A stretch of DNA of 64,000 nt, taken from contig OX578144.1 in assembly GCA_951213105.1 (NCBI GenBank), positions 82,535,015 through 82,599,014 of the forward strand, written 5' to 3'. Below, in pieces: positions 33,746 to 44,772 of the stretch. Each line of letters begins with the position of its first letter. Position 1 is the first letter of the stretch. A program made the translations under genes and the position numbers. Source of the DNA: Amaurobius ferox. Its lineage: Eukaryota > Arthropoda > Arachnida > Araneae > Amaurobiidae. Under the pieces are notes generated by a model. That model searched no databases. It was not told the DNA's origin and saw only the letters and a program-made list of their open reading frames with translations.

Positions 33746-34851
33746 ATCTACAAAATATATGTTCAACTCCCCTTCACCTGGCAGAATGCGCAGTGTGATT
33801 TGGTAATAGAATGCAAATAGTAGAATAACAAATAGTAGAAAGAGTAATTAGTCCTCTCTCTCCCCTCCCCTCCCCTCTCTCTTTCTCTCTCTGTCTGTGA
33901 GTTTGCCCATATTATATGCTATTTGTTCTCAAAGAAGCTATTTTTAAATTTTTAAGCCTATTTAATGTTTATATGTTTATCGAGTTATAAAACGCAAAGA
34001 AATAACAACATTCAATTTTCCTTTCAAAGAATATCCAATGATTTTAAATGCATTGCATGTAAAATTATTATGCATGTCAACTTTCATCACCATTCCACGA
34101 ATGTATTACTTCAGAAACATATATCTCTGCCTCGAACGGATCTAATGGATCCTTGCCTACGATGCGAGACAATGAAATTTAAAGTTGCTGTTCCATAATA
34201 TTTAAGAAGAGCAAATGTACGCTAGTGATGCCACCGAAGTTTAAATTCGGATTACGAATTTACCCTTTTCGGCGTGAGGTTGAATACGCATTAAACCACA
34301 AAGGGATGCCGTTAAACTCGTTTGGGATTTAAATTCTCTTTGAAATCTTTGGAGTTTCGTAATACTTGATTGAAAGATTTATTTTATATTAAGAGCAACG
34401 TTGTTCTAAACAGCTTAGTAATATGGCTGCTAGTGAGGATAGCACGATGTTTTGACTAATTTTATTACACAGAAGAGAGATTCACAGTAAAGTCGTCCTT
34501 AAAATAGATAACTGTCGAAAATCAGTTTTCTACAGATTGCGGCTTTATTTTGCTTCAAGAATTTGTTTCTGAAAGCCAGTTAGAGATTAGCTTTTATGTA
34601 CGACTTCAAACTCACGTTTTCTTGCAGATCAATAAGCTCTGTTTCTATTAAATCAACAACCAAGGTAATTGGGGAAACAGCATGATTCGTTGGTGATTCG
34701 ATTAACCATCGTTGGTTATATCAATCAAAAATGGATTCACAAGAAATTCGAAGCATGTCTTTAGCTTTTTAGCGCATTATACATTGTTATTAAGTTTTTT
34801 TGTGTTGTTTCAATGTACTAACTTTAATTTCAACACCAGAAAAGTGATATA
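33746..34851. other. no recognisable gene; CT-rich tract
   Basis: A polypyrimidine run (tcctctctctcccctcccc..., 33850-33896) and AT-rich DNA. No coding support. Confidence 0.45.
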
Positions 34852-35323
34852 CAAGGCAGGATTAAAAAGTTCGGAGACATTGATGATATCTTCAACCCTT
34901 ATTGGAGGAGAGGGGAACTATTTTACAGGGGCGTAGATCCACATGTGACGCGAGATGTGAAAAGGAAAAATCAGGTGTTTTTCTAAGCAATGCATGTCAG
35001 TGAACTGTAGTCGTTCGCGTTCGTCGAAAACGGAAATGGCGTTTGAAAAAACCAGGTGCAATGTTTCTGTCGATTTCCCCAAACGCTGACAGAATTTGAT
35101 ATTCGCACGTTGTTCCTTAAACGCCATTTCCGTTTTCGACGAACGCGAACGACTACAGTTCACTGACACGCATTGTCTGGAAAAACCCTGCACTGCGCAC
35201 CTGCTTCTTCCTTTTCACATCTCGCGTCACATGTGTCTCTACGCCACGGTAAAATAGTTTCCCTCTCCACCAATCAGGGTTGAAGGTATCAGCGCAGTCT
35301 CCGAACTTTTTGATCCTATCTTG
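34852..35323. mobile_element. 472-bp foldback element with ~195-bp arms
   Basis: Arms 34852-35044 and 35119-35323 are inverted repeats with a 74-base centre. Innermost about 50 bases of the arms (ending GGAAATGGCGTTT / AAACGCCATTTCC) are almost perfect; outer parts have mismatches and small gaps. Outer ends CAAGGCAGGATTAAAAAGTT and, reversed, CAAGATAGGATCAAAAAGTT are flanked by TA on both sides, a Tc1/mariner-type target. No transposase. Confidence 0.9.
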
Positions 35324-36023
35324 TATTTATTAGTTTAATGTTCAGAACAGTTTCAAATTTCTTCGTTGCCTGATTTTTTTAAAACGCTCTATTTTGTTCG
35401 TAACTTCTATGTATTGCATGAAGAATGATGATGCAGAGTCTAGTTGCGTCATTCGTACTCGTTTAAAACACGTATTGATAACGTTCTTTCTAAATTTTAT
35501 ACCACTTAGATGCATGGGAAGGCAGCCGTTTAATCTCCCCGTATCTCAAAGGTTTAGTATATAAGATTAGGATATATGTCAGTGAAACCCAATATTGTCT
35601 CGCCAACCGCCCAGAGTATATTTGGAGACTTCAGAGCCGCAATTAGCCCACTTTTGCGATATGTTATTGATTAATGTCCAATGTAGGCAGTTATATTTGT
35701 TACAATACATAGTTTTCTGTAATGCATAAAAGAAAATTGAATCATTGTGAAGAAAATTTCTTAAGTAATATCTTTATATCCGATATTTTCTATATAAACG
35801 CATTTTAAAAGTTGCGGCTACTGGATATTAATTCGCCATTCCCTAAGACGCGAATTATTTTTTATTAAAACTTAAGTGTTTTTAAAGAATTTCACTTTCC
35901 TCCCTACAATATATCTAATACATGTAAAAGGACATTATTATGTTGGAGTTAAATATCTTACAATCAGTATTAAAAGCATCTATACGTATTTTAAGCATCC
36001 TTGAATACCACGCAAGCATTTTT
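35324..36023. other. no recognisable feature
   Basis: AT-rich; nothing supported. Confidence 0.45.
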
Positions 36024-36996
36024 ACTTTCATTATATACATAATGTATAAGGAAAGTATTGTGACGGGGTCGAAAATTCGAATTCGAGTTTTCGACGGGGC
36101 AGAATGTTTCCAGCATCCCTGATCACGAATCAAACATTTTTGAGGTAATGTCTGTGTGAAAGTATGTGTGTGTGTGTAGTGTGAAAGTAGGTGTGTGTGT
36201 GTGAAAGTAGGTGTGTGTGTGTGAAAGTAGGTGTGTGTGTGTGTCATTGAACCTGTGGAGACGATATCTCACGAACGAATCAGGCGATTCGAATAAAGTT
36301 TGGTACAAAAATCACAATCCATAAATACTGGAAGCCCATTGTTTTTAAGCGCAATCAAATGTTTAGAACCCCCTAAATTTTCGAGTGAAATCCTGGAAAA
36401 ATTATCAAAACATCAAAATCTTTAATAAAGTTACGCAAATAGACATTTCTTATGTAACTTTTTTTAGACAACGATTGACATTAACTTTAGAACGGTAGCA
36501 TGAACCGTTCTTGAGATATTGCACTTTTTTCAAATAAATTTATAAAAAAATCCCATAAATTAAAAAAATATATTAACTACTGAGAAACATGTTCACTTTT
36601 CATATGTAATATCATGCGATGAATTTTGTGACATCATTCTCGTGGATCTAGCTCGTTCCATTCATAAGAAAATATACTTTGAGTAATACATTTGTATTTG
36701 AACGCCAATAGTCATGTATCTGTTATAAGAATAACTTATTTCTCCGTCCATAACGCTTGGCGAGATTTTAGCGACGAATTTGGCGCAATGTCGCCAACTT
36801 AGCAATTTTTTTAAATGTTGCCAAATTAACGAAAATCTTGCTAAATGGATAAGAATGTCGACTAATTAACGAAAATTCAATATCTTGGAAAAAATATAAA
36901 TATCTACTATAAGAATATCGTATTTTTTTGCTGTAAAATTAGTAGAATCATTGCATTATATATGGAAAGTCATGTGCTGCCCACAACAGATTTTTT
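36024..36996 (-). mobile_element. R1 family repeat, copy e (full length)
   Basis: Reverse copy: palindromic end 36024-36056, then a compound microsatellite in which gtgtgtgtgtgtgaaagtag is repeated four times (36170-36240), and the hairpin end AAGTCATGTGCTGCCCACAA...TTTTTT. Confidence 0.78.
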
Positions 36997-37126
36997 ATGC
37001 CTGTGCTTCTGATTGTGAATTTGTTGCTTCAATAAATATGCGAACAATGCAGTGAATTAAATAAAGTTAGTACGGTAAACATAATCTAGAAATGTATTTT
37101 GATTTTGAGAGAGTTCCTACAAGACA

Positions 37127-37149
37127 AAGAGAGAGAGAGAGAGAGAGGG
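37127..37149. repeat. (GA)n microsatellite
   Basis: agagagagagagagagagaggg between R1e and R3c. Confidence 0.9.
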
Positions 37150-37200
37150 TGATTTTCGGACATTTTTCTGGAAAGACGACAAAAATATATGTAAAAAGAA

Positions 37201-38387
37201 AACAAGAAAGATCAATTATGCATAAAGCATTGATTATGAAGCACTTTTCAACTGCAATGCAATTCTATTTAAACATCTCTAAACTGCGGTACATTCAGAA
37301 TTTTTAAAATTATCACAATACTACATTAATTTATTATATTTGAAAACTTCATCGAAAACAAATGGACTTTATTCAAAAGACGTCACTGAAATATAAATCG
37401 CCTGGTTCTGTACAAAAAAAGCAGTAAAAATTTCATTCATACACTTTTATTCTATTCCCTTCTTTCATCACAATACTACAATAATTTATTTTACTTTAAA
37501 ACTTAAAACCATTGTGGTGAAAGTAATTTAACTCTGTGATTAAAACTTCGTCGAAAAAGTTTACTATAAAATCGTTTGTTCTCTATGTAAAATCAATGAC
37601 TGTTTCATTCATATCAACTATATTGCAGACTTCAGCACTAAATAATTTTGTGTTAAAGAAAGTCATCAACTCTTATACAACTCATATTACAGCTTGATGT
37701 GTTTACAATCTCCATAAGAAAACCATGAGGCTTCCTTGTAGAATAAAAGTTGATGATCATTTAAACTCAAATATATTGTAATTGCGTTGTTTCAGAACAT
37801 TGATGCACAGAAATTAAGAAAAAGTAAGGCAGTCTTAAAACGGTCACAACATTAAATATAAATTAAAAAGAACTTTAAAAATTACGATTTTGAGACAAGA
37901 TGGATGCCATATTTTATTTTGAAGTGGGTTACGCGATTTCTTCATATGATGATCAAGTGATCTCTTCATATAATGGTCACGTGATCTCTTCATATAATGG
38001 AAGAAATTATTATTTTAATTTTTATTTAAAAAACTACTGAATATATTTTCCTGAAATTTATTTATATATTTTATAGGAAAATTTGAATATTTCCTAAAAC
38101 TTTCGAAGCAATTTGTGAATTTTGCATTTGCTTAAAATATGTTTGAAAAATTAGGTCCCATAGGGTTCAATGTATTTTATTTTTTCCACCCGGTTTCAAT
38201 CCAAAACTAATTGGGGAATATTATGCATTTATAGTCCCATAGGGTCTGCAGACCGTGTGAACAACGTACTAAAATTTCATTTTGATAAAGTCATTTTTAC
38301 GGCAGTTATCGTGTTAAAGGACAGACAGATAGACAGACAGAATGAACAAAATCATAAACACTTTTCAACTATGTTGTAAATTGTTAA
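37201..38387 (-). mobile_element. R3 family repeat, copy c
   Basis: Reverse copy with the same ends as R3b (AACAAGAAAGATCAATTATG ... AACTATGTTGTAAATTGTTAA). A 20-base unit containing tgatctcttcatataatgg is locally triplicated at about 37945-38000. Confidence 0.75.
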
Positions 38388-39520
38388 AAAAATATTTATA
38401 TTGGTTACAAAAATGTTTTTATTCGTCAATTTTTGTTCAAAAGTGAATGACACAATTTACAGTACGGCAATACTACACGCTGGTAAGATTACATCGGAAC
38501 ATATCCCGATTAAAATAAATGTGTTCAGTATCAACACATGATTGTGCTTTGTAAGTACTTTTAATCAAAAATAAATGGGTACTCCTTCCTTATGATGACT
38601 CCATTTTCTAGATATTATCAATTTTGCTTTTATACACGGAACGCGATATCTTATAAAATGATAAGAGTTGCAGGAAATTTAGTATGATTATTTTAAACGA
38701 TAAAATAAAAAATGTCTGCTGATTTTCAGCAATACTTAGTCAAATAAAGGATCTTATGTGTGTTATTTTTCCTTCGCAATATTGAAATTTGTTAAATGTG
38801 TTGCACACATCAATTTTTATTTGTTACTTTATTCGTCTCAGTCTTTATACATATTCAATTATTAACACAGCCGTGTTTAAAACTTTGATAAATGTCCTCC
38901 AATTCGATAACTCAACACCATCAAGAGCATATTATTTGCTGAATATGCAAGAATATGCAAAGTTTAGTGATTTTCAATTCCACATGTGTTATTGCGATGT
39001 TCCGTATTCGATTTTCCTTTGAGTCTACTCTTTCAGTATCAAATATTTAAGTAATGCATGTAAATTATTTTTCAAATGAAGTGCCCGAAAATATATGTTT
39101 GCTGTTTATACAAGTATGCTTGCTTTGCATGTAGTTTATTAGAAATTAGTAGAAAACTGCATGCGCCTCATAACTTATTACTTTATTGGTAAAGTTTTTA
39201 TAGAACTATTTATAGATAGTTTCTAAAATATGTACATGTACTTAAGAAAATCAAATATTACTGTCTGTTTGGTTGGCGAAATGTTTACAACATATTTTGT
39301 GAAATATTGTCAACGCGGCAAGTTTTAGGAAATATCACCAAGTTGGCGATAAATCAATACCCTTAAAAGTAAACTTTAATTGCTAACAAACCCTGTAGCT
39401 TAGAGTGAATTATTACTTTAAAACGGATACTGATGTCAAACTACATTTCGCTAAAACTTTTTTCCTGGGGGGGGGGGGGGGTAAACATTTTGCCATATCA
39501 TTGTTTTTACTAAAATTCAT
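38388..39520. other. no recognisable gene; G-run at 39468-39481
   Basis: AT-rich. Open frame 38789-39022 shows no family motif. Confidence 0.45.
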
Positions 39521-40020
39521 TGAAGCATTTATTTCTCAGAATCTGCTATAGATAGAGCTTGTAAGGCCGATATGGATTCAGTATCCAATTCCGGAGGTGA
39601 TTTATGGGTTCACTAAGAATTTCCACCCCCTTTTTTTTCTGTTTTTTCTTCAAAAATTGTCATTTACCTTAACACATCTATTTCTCAAGATTGGTTGCAG
39701 ATAGACTTTACATGATGATTGATATAGGTTCAAAATCAAATGCCACAACGTGTAAGGTGATTTGCTATGGATTCCCAGTCCTGATTTCATTTACACTTTC
39801 TGTTAAACAATTTTCTTTGAAACATCTCTTCCTCAGGATTGGCTATAGAGCTCAGATGATGGATACAGCAGCATTTTAGATATGGATACAGAAACAAATT
39901 ATGAAGAGGTAAAAGGGTGACCACAAAGGATTTACACTTCCGGTTATGGATATGCCACTGAGTCGAAAATTTAGATTTTCCTTGCGACATCTATTTTTCA
40001 GGTTTCAGCAGTAACTCTTA
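39521..40020 (+). repeat. SatB array 2
   Basis: Three units beginning (ac)atctatttctca at about 39526, 39676 and 39820, plus a partial at 39990. Confidence 0.75.
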
Positions 40021-40298
40021 AACAATTAAGCATGACCGGCTTCATTTGTTTCTAGTGTTGATTCTTATTAGACAAAATGATCTACAACTTTGCAATTATC
40101 GGCTTTTCTTTTTTTTGTCTATCCCATTTTCTTGCCGATTCCGTTATTCTAACTTCGTAAATTCTCCGTTAAAATTTCTGAAATCACTTTTATTTGATCA
40201 AACAAGGTTGCTTTACTATAAGTAAATTAACGTTTACACTCCTGGGCCTTTCCTTACAATGTTATTGGAATGCTTAAGCGCTTTCATAAGAACCCTAT

Positions 40299-41197
40299 TG
40301 TGAGGCCAGAATATGTCCTCACATGAGGCATTTTTATTGCAGTATTTATGGTTCATAGAACGCCTAACAAAGATCGAGTCTGGCTGGCGCCGGTGTTTAC
40401 AACAACTTGAACTTTTAGGTCAAATACAATAAATTTGAGTGTCCCAGGCCAAAGGGGGCTGAAAGGGGGCTTGATAAATGTCAAGTGATGCCATTGGGTT
40501 CAGAAGAACTAATGAGCAGCAAGGAGAAGAAGGGTGGAGCTACCCCCCCCCCCCCCCCCCCGCCGAAGGAACCAAGAACTTCGATACAAAATGTTGTAGA
40601 AGAAACTCGGATACAAAATGTGAGAACGAACTGGATACGAGATGTTGCAGAAGGAAGTCTGACAAGAAATGTGTTGTTGAAAGGAGTTTCATTCGAGGTG
40701 TTGTTGCAGCAGGTTTTGGCAGTTGACTATAAGTACGAGATGCAAGCCACACACGAAAGAGTTGTGGTCGTACAGTCAGCGATAAGACGGATGCAAGCCT
40801 CAGCGTGATGAGCCAAAGATTAAACTGTAAGGTATGTGCTCATTTCCCCGGTCCTAGACACTTTAGAAATCTAACTAACTGGTCACATATCCCCCATAAC
40901 TCGAGTAATTAAATGATAGTTGATAGTTATGATAAATTGTTGTTAGTGATAAATTGATGTTGTTAATAAATGATATTGTTTAAGTTTGAAATAGTCTAAT
41001 CTTTTTAATATTAATTAATAGTTCTTTTCAGGACTTACACAAAAGGTAAAAATAATTGGAGGGTTATTGCGGCACAACAACGAGCGATGTACGTTTAAAT
41101 GTTAATTCCACTAATGTGTTTTAACGGCCATATAATTAATGTTAATTATAATGTTTAATTGTAACTTAAGCATCACATAAATTTTCCACGTCCCACA
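40299..41197 (+). repeat. 5' LTR (899 bp)
   Basis: Differs from the 3' LTR by six substitutions, one single-base indel and the length of a C-run (19 versus 14), by eye. Contains an AATAAA (about 40428) and, at 40580-40700, four to five degenerate ~25-bp repeats of a gatacaaaatgt(tgt)agaa type. The C-run and repeats create spurious open frames. Confidence 0.95.
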
Positions 41198-41199
41198 TT

Positions 41200-41214
41200 T
41201 GGTTACCGTGACGC
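41200..41214 (+). promoter_or_regulatory. tRNA primer-binding site
   Basis: TGGTTACCGTGACGC begins two bases after the 5' LTR. Complementary to a tRNA 3' end ending in CCA; tRNA not named. Confidence 0.75.
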
Positions 41215-41535
41215 TTTTGTGTAAGTCATAAATTTAAAGGAAATTTGTAATGAATAATACTGAGGTGAATAAAAATAATTTAAATAAAGAAATGAATGAA
41301 AATTTTTGGGGAGCATATGTTGACCAGATATTTTGCATTGGTAAAAAAAATATGCACAATCACTTTGAAAATGAAAAATCTTTTGAATATATTATAATTG
41401 AAAATAATGTGTGAAAAATTTATGATATGTTAAGAATATTTTGTTGCATGAAGTATTTTATGTGCAGTATTTTTTAAGTGTATTCATGTATTTTGATTAA
41501 GTTAGAAAATTTTGGAAGGGATAATTTTGTGTTAA
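41215..41535 (+). other. untranslated leader of the integrase-less element
   Basis: AT-rich leader between primer site and gag; short ATG frames only. Confidence 0.55.
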
Positions 41536-41853
41536 ATGCCTCAAAGGAATACTAGAAATTCGAGACGTCAAATGTCTCCCGATAGGTCACAAATAAGAAT
41601 AAGTGAAAATCAGAGAACAAGAATGGAAAACTTTAATTTAATAAATCTGTTACCTCTGTTTAATGGAAAAGATAACGAGGACATTGAATATTTTTTTACG
41701 CAGTTCGAAAACATCGCAGGTATGGCCGAGTGGTCAGAAGAGAATAAAGTTATAATTTTAAAAACTAGATTGAAGGAAAAAGCGTTAGAATTTCTGACAA
41801 AAAAAGGGAATTGCAGAATGCAAACAACATGGGAGAAGTTAAACAAATTTTGA
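41536..41853 (+). CDS. gag: Gag, N-terminal part (frame broken)
   Basis: 105 codons, MPQRNTRNSRRQMSPDR... to a TGA at 41851. The segment LLPLFNGKDNEDIEYFFTQF and the W-X-E-X-N-K...ALEFLTKKG region are typical of the capsid-like domain of Ty3/gypsy Gag, which forms the particle around the RNA. The domain continues in the -1 frame from about 41838, so this is one Gag split by a single-base loss within a run of A. A GTTAAAC heptamer sits exactly at the switch (41838-41844), but no strong downstream stem follows. Confidence 0.75.
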   Translation: MPQRNTRNSRRQMSPDRSQIRISENQRTRMENFNLINLLPLFNGKDNEDIEYFFTQFENIAGMAEWSEENKVIILKTRLKEKALEFLTKKGNCRMQTTWEKLNKF

Positions 41854-42488
41854 TTAAACAATTTAAGCCATCTGTAACTATGCTTCAAAAGCAAATAAAT
41901 TTAAATAAAATTAGAATGACGCCAGGCATGAAAGTTGCTGAGCTAGCGTTAAATATTTCTAATGCAACAAATGATTTTGTAGGAAATAACTCAACTAATG
42001 AAATGTTTGAAATTAAAAATAATATAATGTTAGTTAAATTTTTAGAAACTTTAAGAGGAGATATGGCTTTTGAAATAAAAAAAATAAATATTACTAATTT
42101 TGATAAAGCAGTTGAATTCGCAGAAAATTTGGAGAAAATTATGGAGGAGGAGTGTGACCGTTCAGAAATCAATGCAGTGTATCGCAAGGAAAATAATGCT
42201 AGAAAAGTTAATGGTAATCAACGGGGAATACAGGAAAAATCACAAAATGAAAATGTATATTGCATAGGATGCGGGAAAAGAGGTCATTATTTTTCTACGT
42301 GTTGGCATAATCAAAACGGACAAAATTATTATGGGGAAAATAAATATGGGAGTCAAAATATAAGAAATGGGCAAAGAAATGGTTTTCGTAACACTCAAAA
42401 TAGCGGATTCAGAGAACGAAAGGATAGTCGGTCAAATACCCAAACTATTGCAAAAGAAAGCAGTCAAAATCGCGGGTCTTTAAACTAA
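41811..42488 (+). CDS. gag: Gag, C-terminal part with zinc knuckle
   Basis: Real coding content begins about 41842, where it takes over from the previous frame (KQILIKQFKPSVTMLQ). Residues about 146-160 are CIGCGKRGHYFSTC, a CX2CX4HX4C RNA-binding knuckle of nucleocapsid type, followed by an Asn/Gln/Gly/Arg-rich tail. The stop TAA at 42486 directly follows a TTTAAAC slippery heptamer in the zero frame, the expected end of Gag with pol expressed by -1 frameshifting. Confidence 0.85.
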   Translation: MQNANNMGEVKQILIKQFKPSVTMLQKQINLNKIRMTPGMKVAELALNISNATNDFVGNNSTNEMFEIKNNIMLVKFLETLRGDMAFEIKKINITNFDKAVEFAENLEKIMEEECDRSEINAVYRKENNARKVNGNQRGIQEKSQNENVYCIGCGKRGHYFSTCWHNQNGQNYYGENKYGSQNIRNGQRNGFRNTQNSGFRERKDSRSNTQTIAKESSQNRGSLN

Positions 42489-42536
42489 GCGAGGGGCTTT
42501 GGCCAAGTCAAAATTTAATAAATAGACCAAAGTCCC
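42479..42536 (+). promoter_or_regulatory. -1 ribosomal frameshift signal between gag and pol
   Basis: TTTAAAC at 42479-42485 is in register T-TTA-AAC with gag; a 7-base spacer (containing the gag stop) is followed by GGGGCTTTGG (42493-42502), which pairs with CCAAAGTCCC (42527-42536) over 10 bp with one G-T. The -1 frame is open from here into protease. Sequence, register, spacing and stem all match canonical -1 signals. Confidence 0.85.
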
Positions 42537-43513
42537 AATCTAGAAGAGATAATACAAACGCAAAAAAAATGCAAAATGATAAAAGGGAGGGTCGCACGCG
42601 AAGCCCAGGTCCCAAGATTAAAGCAGAGCAACATAATGAATATGAAAATAAAAATGACAATCAAGAGATAATTAGTATGGAAAACATGCAAAAGATAATT
42701 TTACCTAAAGTCTTGTTGCAGTTTAGCACAGTGTCCGCGGTTGCCATGGTGGACTCCGGGTCCATGGTTTCGCTGATTGCGGAACAGTTTGTTCAGAAGC
42801 TGAAAAATGAATCAAACGTAAAAATTAATTATGTGACAAGAAAAGTAACTTTACAGACATTTACTAAGGAAAAAATTCAGTTCTCGGGATGTGTAAAAAT
42901 ACATTTTAAAATTGGAGGCAAAGCGGTAAATAATACTTTTTTTATAACTGAGCAACACTTCGGAAATGACTATGAAATTTTATTAGGGTACGACTTCTTA
43001 GCAACCAATGTAGGAATTTTAGATACTAGAAACAAAGTATTAAAATTTGGTAATGTAACTATACCTTTAATTGGAAGCAAAAATTCGGAACAAAGTAAGG
43101 AGGCAAATAAAGTTATGATGCATACAATTCTTATACAAAAACAAAACAGTGATAATAAGGAAGAAAATAAGGAAAGCAGTATAGAGGTGTTTGATAAGAA
43201 TAATGGAGATAAAAACAAATCAATCAGTAAAAATATAAACATAGAAATGTTGATAAAAACTAAAAATGATGCGCGTAACGCAGGGTTAAATTTAAATAGT
43301 GATGCAGAAAATAAATCTAATTCGATGACTGATACAAAAAAAGAGGTGACAACACAGAATAAAAAGAAGGTTAGATTTCACATCAGTGAGGAATGTACAC
43401 AAAGTAAGAATATTAAAAAAACATTTATAAATAAAAAAATGCAGAAAACAACCAGAAGCAGTAAACCAATTTATGCTCGACTAAAAAAGAAAATTAAACT
43501 TGATGCAGGATAA
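42480..43513 (+). CDS. pol: Pol N-terminal region: aspartic protease
   Basis: The -1 frame is open from the slippery site; the first ATG is at 42569 but initiation there is not needed. At about 42737-42790 AMVDSGSMVSLI holds the D-S-G catalytic triplet of retropepsins, and EILLGYDFL (about 42975) matches the second conserved block. It would cut Gag-Pol into mature proteins. A lysine/asparagine-rich linker follows. Ends at an in-frame TAA (43511-43513); the same frame continues with plausible pol sequence (SENVDSEEVVLEPL...) to about 43665, so this stop looks like a lesion. Confidence 0.85.
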
Positions 43514-43635
43514 TCGAAACTGGTTCAATTGCAGTTATCAGAAAACGTAGATTCAGAGGAAGTCGTGCTGGAGCCATTAAACCTCGCTAAGGCAATATTG
43601 CCAGAGTTCTCTATCCAACCTGTAACTGATACAAG

Positions 43636-44772
43636 ATGTTTAACACAATATTTTATAATAAAAATGAAAATACTATTTGGTTGAACAAAAGAATGAAAGT
43701 AGGAATGGTAAATAAAGAAATCGAAGTAGTAAATATGAATGTAATGGAAAATGTAAATAATGTTAAAATTCAGGATGTAAATAAAATAAAAAATGCCTGC
43801 ACTGAAGAAATGTTAAAGTTAAGGAAAGCCGAAATGGAAAACACTGAGTTTGACCTCGACCATTTACAAGGCGAGGATAGAAAAAGGATGCATAAATTAT
43901 TGAAAGATAATTATGCGGTATTTTCGAAATCTTATCAGACTTTGGGAGAAACGGATGCAATTATTCCAAATATTGAGTTGATGCACGATTTTCCAATTCA
44001 AACAAAGCCTTATCCTTTACCTAATGCCTTAAAAAATGTCGCGCAGAAAGAGATACAGGAATTATTAAAATATGGTTTAATTAAGAAGTCGCAGTCTAAC
44101 TATTGCTTCCCAATTTTGATGGTGAAGAAGCCACAGAAAGAGGGGCAGGAAGTCAAGTATAGAATGGCTGTGGATTATAGAGCCTTAAATACGTTCATTC
44201 CATTGCTACCGGTAGAATTACCCCGGATCAAAGACATACTTCATAAGATTTCAGGGCACACGTTATATACGGTATTAGATCTCAAGGCCGCTTTTTTTCA
44301 AATCAAGTTGCAAGAAAAGGACAAAGAAAAACAAAGTTTTGAAAGTGGGTGCTTAGGGCAATTTTCTCCTAATCGTCTTCCTTTCGGTTTAAAGAACTCA
44401 GGGGCATATTTCCAAATTTTAATGGACAAGGTTATAGGCGATTTACGAGATCAAAATATTTACTTTTATCTGGACGATTTGGTCATATGCGGCAACTCTA
44501 ACATGGAAATCATAAAAAAAGTGCACACTGTGTTTAACAGGTTGAAGGAGAAGAATCTTACTTTAGATCCTAATAAAGTGCAAATTTGCAGAAGTGAAAT
44601 CGAGTTTTTAGGTTACAAAATTAGCAACGACGGCATTCGCCCATCAAAAAAAAATTGTGCTAAAATTCAAAATTTTAAAAATCCAACTACAATAAGACAA
44701 ATTAAAAGTTTTTTGGGCACCACAAATTTAGATCATCTATTCAAAATTATGCGCAAATTGCTGAGCCCTTAG
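43636..44772 (+). CDS. pol: Pol: reverse transcriptase
   Basis: Real homology starts about 43665 (KNENTIWLNKRMKVG), where the frame steps -1 in a run of A. RT blocks in order: VKKPQKEG, YRMAVDYRALN, LYTVLDLKAAFFQI, NRLPFGLKNSGAYFQ, and catalytic YLDDL (about 44467), then FLGYKISNDGIRPS and IKSFLGTTN of the connection. Two catalytic Asp pairs are present, so the RT core is intact. The frame is lost by another single-base loss at a T-run near 44732 and stops at 44770. Confidence 0.92.
   Translation: MFNTIFYNKNENTIWLNKRMKVGMVNKEIEVVNMNVMENVNNVKIQDVNKIKNACTEEMLKLRKAEMENTEFDLDHLQGEDRKRMHKLLKDNYAVFSKSYQTLGETDAIIPNIELMHDFPIQTKPYPLPNALKNVAQKEIQELLKYGLIKKSQSNYCFPILMVKKPQKEGQEVKYRMAVDYRALNTFIPLLPVELPRIKDILHKISGHTLYTVLDLKAAFFQIKLQEKDKEKQSFESGCLGQFSPNRLPFGLKNSGAYFQILMDKVIGDLRDQNIYFYLDDLVICGNSNMEIIKKVHTVFNRLKEKNLTLDPNKVQICRSEIEFLGYKISNDGIRPSKKNCAKIQNFKNPTTIRQIKSFLGTTNLDHLFKIMRKLLSP

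Noticed and set aside
40478..40808. 82- and 107-codon open frames with a poly-Pro run in the 5' LTR
   Set aside because: Frames depend on the length of the C-run and on a one-base indel that differs in the 3' LTR, so they are not maintained.
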